5,732 nucleotides of DNA from JAPUIN01 sp041580375 (GTDB lineage: Bacteria > Acidobacteriota > Polarisedimenticolia > Gp22-AA2): NCBI GenBank assembly GCA_041580375.1, contig JBFGDZ010000192.1:1-5732 (forward strand). Reading direction: 5' to 3'. The position numbers and the translations under genes were made by a program. Of this stretch, positions 4,745 to 5,732 are shown piece by piece (the first letter of the stretch is position 1; each line of letters starts with the position of its first letter). The notes beneath the pieces are model-generated. The model was given only the letters and a program-made list of their open reading frames with translations. It did no database searches and was not told the DNA's origin.

Positions 4745-5695
4745 ATGTTTGAGGGATTCAGAGTCGGCCTGGCCCTGGGGGGCGGGGCCGCCCGGGGACT
4801 GGCGCACATCGGGGTCCTGAAGGTCCTCGAGGAGGAGCAGATCCCGGTCGATCTGATCGTGGGCACCAGCATCGGCGCCCTGGTCGGAGGGGTCTACGCC
4901 ACGACCCGCAGCGCGGCCTCCACGGAGCGACGCTTTCTGGACTTCATCTTCAGCAAGCAGTTCAAGAGATCGAAGTTCGACTTCCTGAAGGAGAGCCGCG
5001 AAGCGCACCCGGGCCTCTTCTATAACTTCATCTCGCTCGTCAAAAAGGGGATCTTCTACTCCTTCTCCATGGCCAAGACCTCCTGGATCTCCGCGGAGCA
5101 CTTCGAGCACAACATCAACGGCGTGCTCGACGATGTGGACATCGATCAGACCGCCATCCCATTCACGGCCGTGGCCGCCGACATCATCACGGGCGAGGAG
5201 ATCCTGCTGCGCAAGGGGCCGCTCCGCAGGGCGGTGAGCGCGAGCAGCGCGGTTCCGGGGCTGCTCCCGCCCGTGAGATTCAACGGCCGGCACCTCATCG
5301 ACGGGGGATGGATCCACAAGGTCCCCGTGTTGCCGGCCCTGCGCATGGGGGCCGATCTGGTGATCGGCGTGGACGTCTCCAAGGAGATCGAGGACACGGA
5401 CGGATTCAAGAACGGGCTCAACATCATGGTGCGCGCCAACGCCATCCGTTCGGACGCCCTCAAGGACATGCAGTGCCGCTTCGCGGACGTCATCGTGGAG
5501 CCCGACATCGATCACGTCCACTGGGCCGATTTCTCCGCCATCGTGGAGTGCGTCCGGCTTGGGGTGGAGGCGACCCGCGCCCGGATGGTGGATATCCGCC
5601 GCCATCTCAAGCGGGCGCGGCTCTCCTCCCTCCTCGGTTACTCGCGCGCGCGCCGTCTCGCCCGCGCATACATCGAGACGGCCGGATCGGACTAG
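4745..5695 (+). CDS. Patatin-like phospholipase (RssA-type lipid acyl hydrolase)
   Basis: The 316-residue protein is a serine lipid acyl hydrolase of the patatin superfamily, expected to cleave acyl chains from phospholipids or related esters. The oxyanion-hole motif GGGAARG is at 12-18, the nucleophile elbow GTSIG at 40-44 with Ser42, and the dyad aspartate in the IDGGW motif at Asp186, so the Ser-Asp catalytic dyad is complete. SASSAVPGLLPPVRF (165-179) is the conserved segment before the aspartate. No signal peptide or outer-membrane barrel is seen, so it is probably a cytoplasmic or membrane-associated RssA-like protein rather than a two-partner exported patatin. The start at 4745 is chosen because GGGAG lies six bases upstream and the motif-bearing fold begins immediately (MFEGFRVGLALGGG). 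An in-frame ATG at 4676, directly after the nth stop, would add 23 residues. Physiological substrate is unknown. Confidence 0.92.
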   Translation: MFEGFRVGLALGGGAARGLAHIGVLKVLEEEQIPVDLIVGTSIGALVGGVYATTRSAASTERRFLDFIFSKQFKRSKFDFLKESREAHPGLFYNFISLVKKGIFYSFSMAKTSWISAEHFEHNINGVLDDVDIDQTAIPFTAVAADIITGEEILLRKGPLRRAVSASSAVPGLLPPVRFNGRHLIDGGWIHKVPVLPALRMGADLVIGVDVSKEIEDTDGFKNGLNIMVRANAIRSDALKDMQCRFADVIVEPDIDHVHWADFSAIVECVRLGVEATRARMVDIRRHLKRARLSSLLGYSRARRLARAYIETAGSD

Positions 5696-5698
5696 AAT
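5693..5698 (+). promoter_or_regulatory. Candidate -10 box for a gene beyond the right edge
   Basis: TAGAAT matches the -10 consensus at five of six bases, and its first three bases are the patatin-like stop codon. The same hexamer occurs before pcm. No convincing -35 is seen, and the gene it would serve is outside the window. Confidence 0.25.
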
Positions 5699-5725
5699 CG
5701 GGAGCGTCGCGGGCCGCGCCTCCCG
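5699..5725 (+). other. GC-rich hairpin just after the patatin-like gene
   Basis: CGGGAG (5699-5704) pairs with CTCCCG (5720-5725), and the stem can extend by two pairs (CG with CG) past a single bulged C. It lies four bases after the stop codon. No T tract follows before the window ends, so an intrinsic terminator cannot be claimed; it may instead be a leader structure of the next transcript or chance. Confidence 0.25.
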
Positions 5726-5732
5726 GCGGCGG

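Noticed and set aside
3854..5605. Very long minus-strand open frame (over 580 codons) across nth and the patatin-like gene
   Set aside because: Both plus-strand genes have complete catalytic motifs. The antisense product is Asp/Gly/His/Pro-rich without domains, a common GC-bias artefact.
1..5732. Mobile element, CRISPR array, tRNA/rRNA, toxin-antitoxin or defence system
   Set aside because: No transposase or integrase motifs, regularly spaced repeats, tRNA-like cloverleaf or defence domains were recognised; almost all bases belong to the seven genes described.

Overview
The window is an ordinary, gene-dense stretch of a high-GC bacterial chromosome (about two thirds G+C by eye). It holds seven protein genes in two divergent groups and very little non-coding DNA. 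Three things suggest a lineage such as Acidobacteriota, probably an uncultured member: the archaeal/eukaryote-type prolyl-tRNA synthetase, the lipoprotein carrying a pseudopilin-like domain, and the TAGAAT/TACAAT-type -10 boxes. This placement is an inference. Other high-GC lineages with this type of ProRS are possible.

Left half, minus strand (read right to left, 3303 to 1): nfi (endonuclease V) overlaps by 29 bp an exported-looking protein-L-isoaspartate methyltransferase (pcm). After 49 bp comes proS. The proS 3' end overlaps by 28 bp the start of a secreted protein whose 3' part lies outside the window. The tight packing suggests one transcription unit. An extended -10 box inside the nfi 3' end may give pcm-proS its own promoter.

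Centre (3304-3473): a 170-bp divergent intergenic region. It contains a good -10 box for the rightward genes and a 9+9 bp inverted repeat built around a run of nine C.

Right half, plus strand (3474 to 5695): a lipoprotein with a GspG-like C-terminal domain, then 5 bp later an Nth-type HhH-GPD DNA glycosylase with an iron-sulfur cluster motif. A patatin-like phospholipase follows 69 bp downstream. That 69-bp spacer carries its own -10 box and a hairpin/direct-repeat arrangement just before the ribosome binding site.

Two DNA-base repair enzymes (EndoV for deaminated adenine, an EndoIII-like enzyme for damaged pyrimidines) and one protein-damage repair enzyme (PCMT for isoaspartate) lie within about 3 kb. 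They flank housekeeping translation (ProRS) and envelope proteins. I see no mobile element, CRISPR array, tRNA/rRNA or toxin-antitoxin module, and no clearly new system. The most unusual points are the pseudopilin-domain lipoprotein, the arginine-rich tail on endonuclease V, and the candidate regulatory elements.
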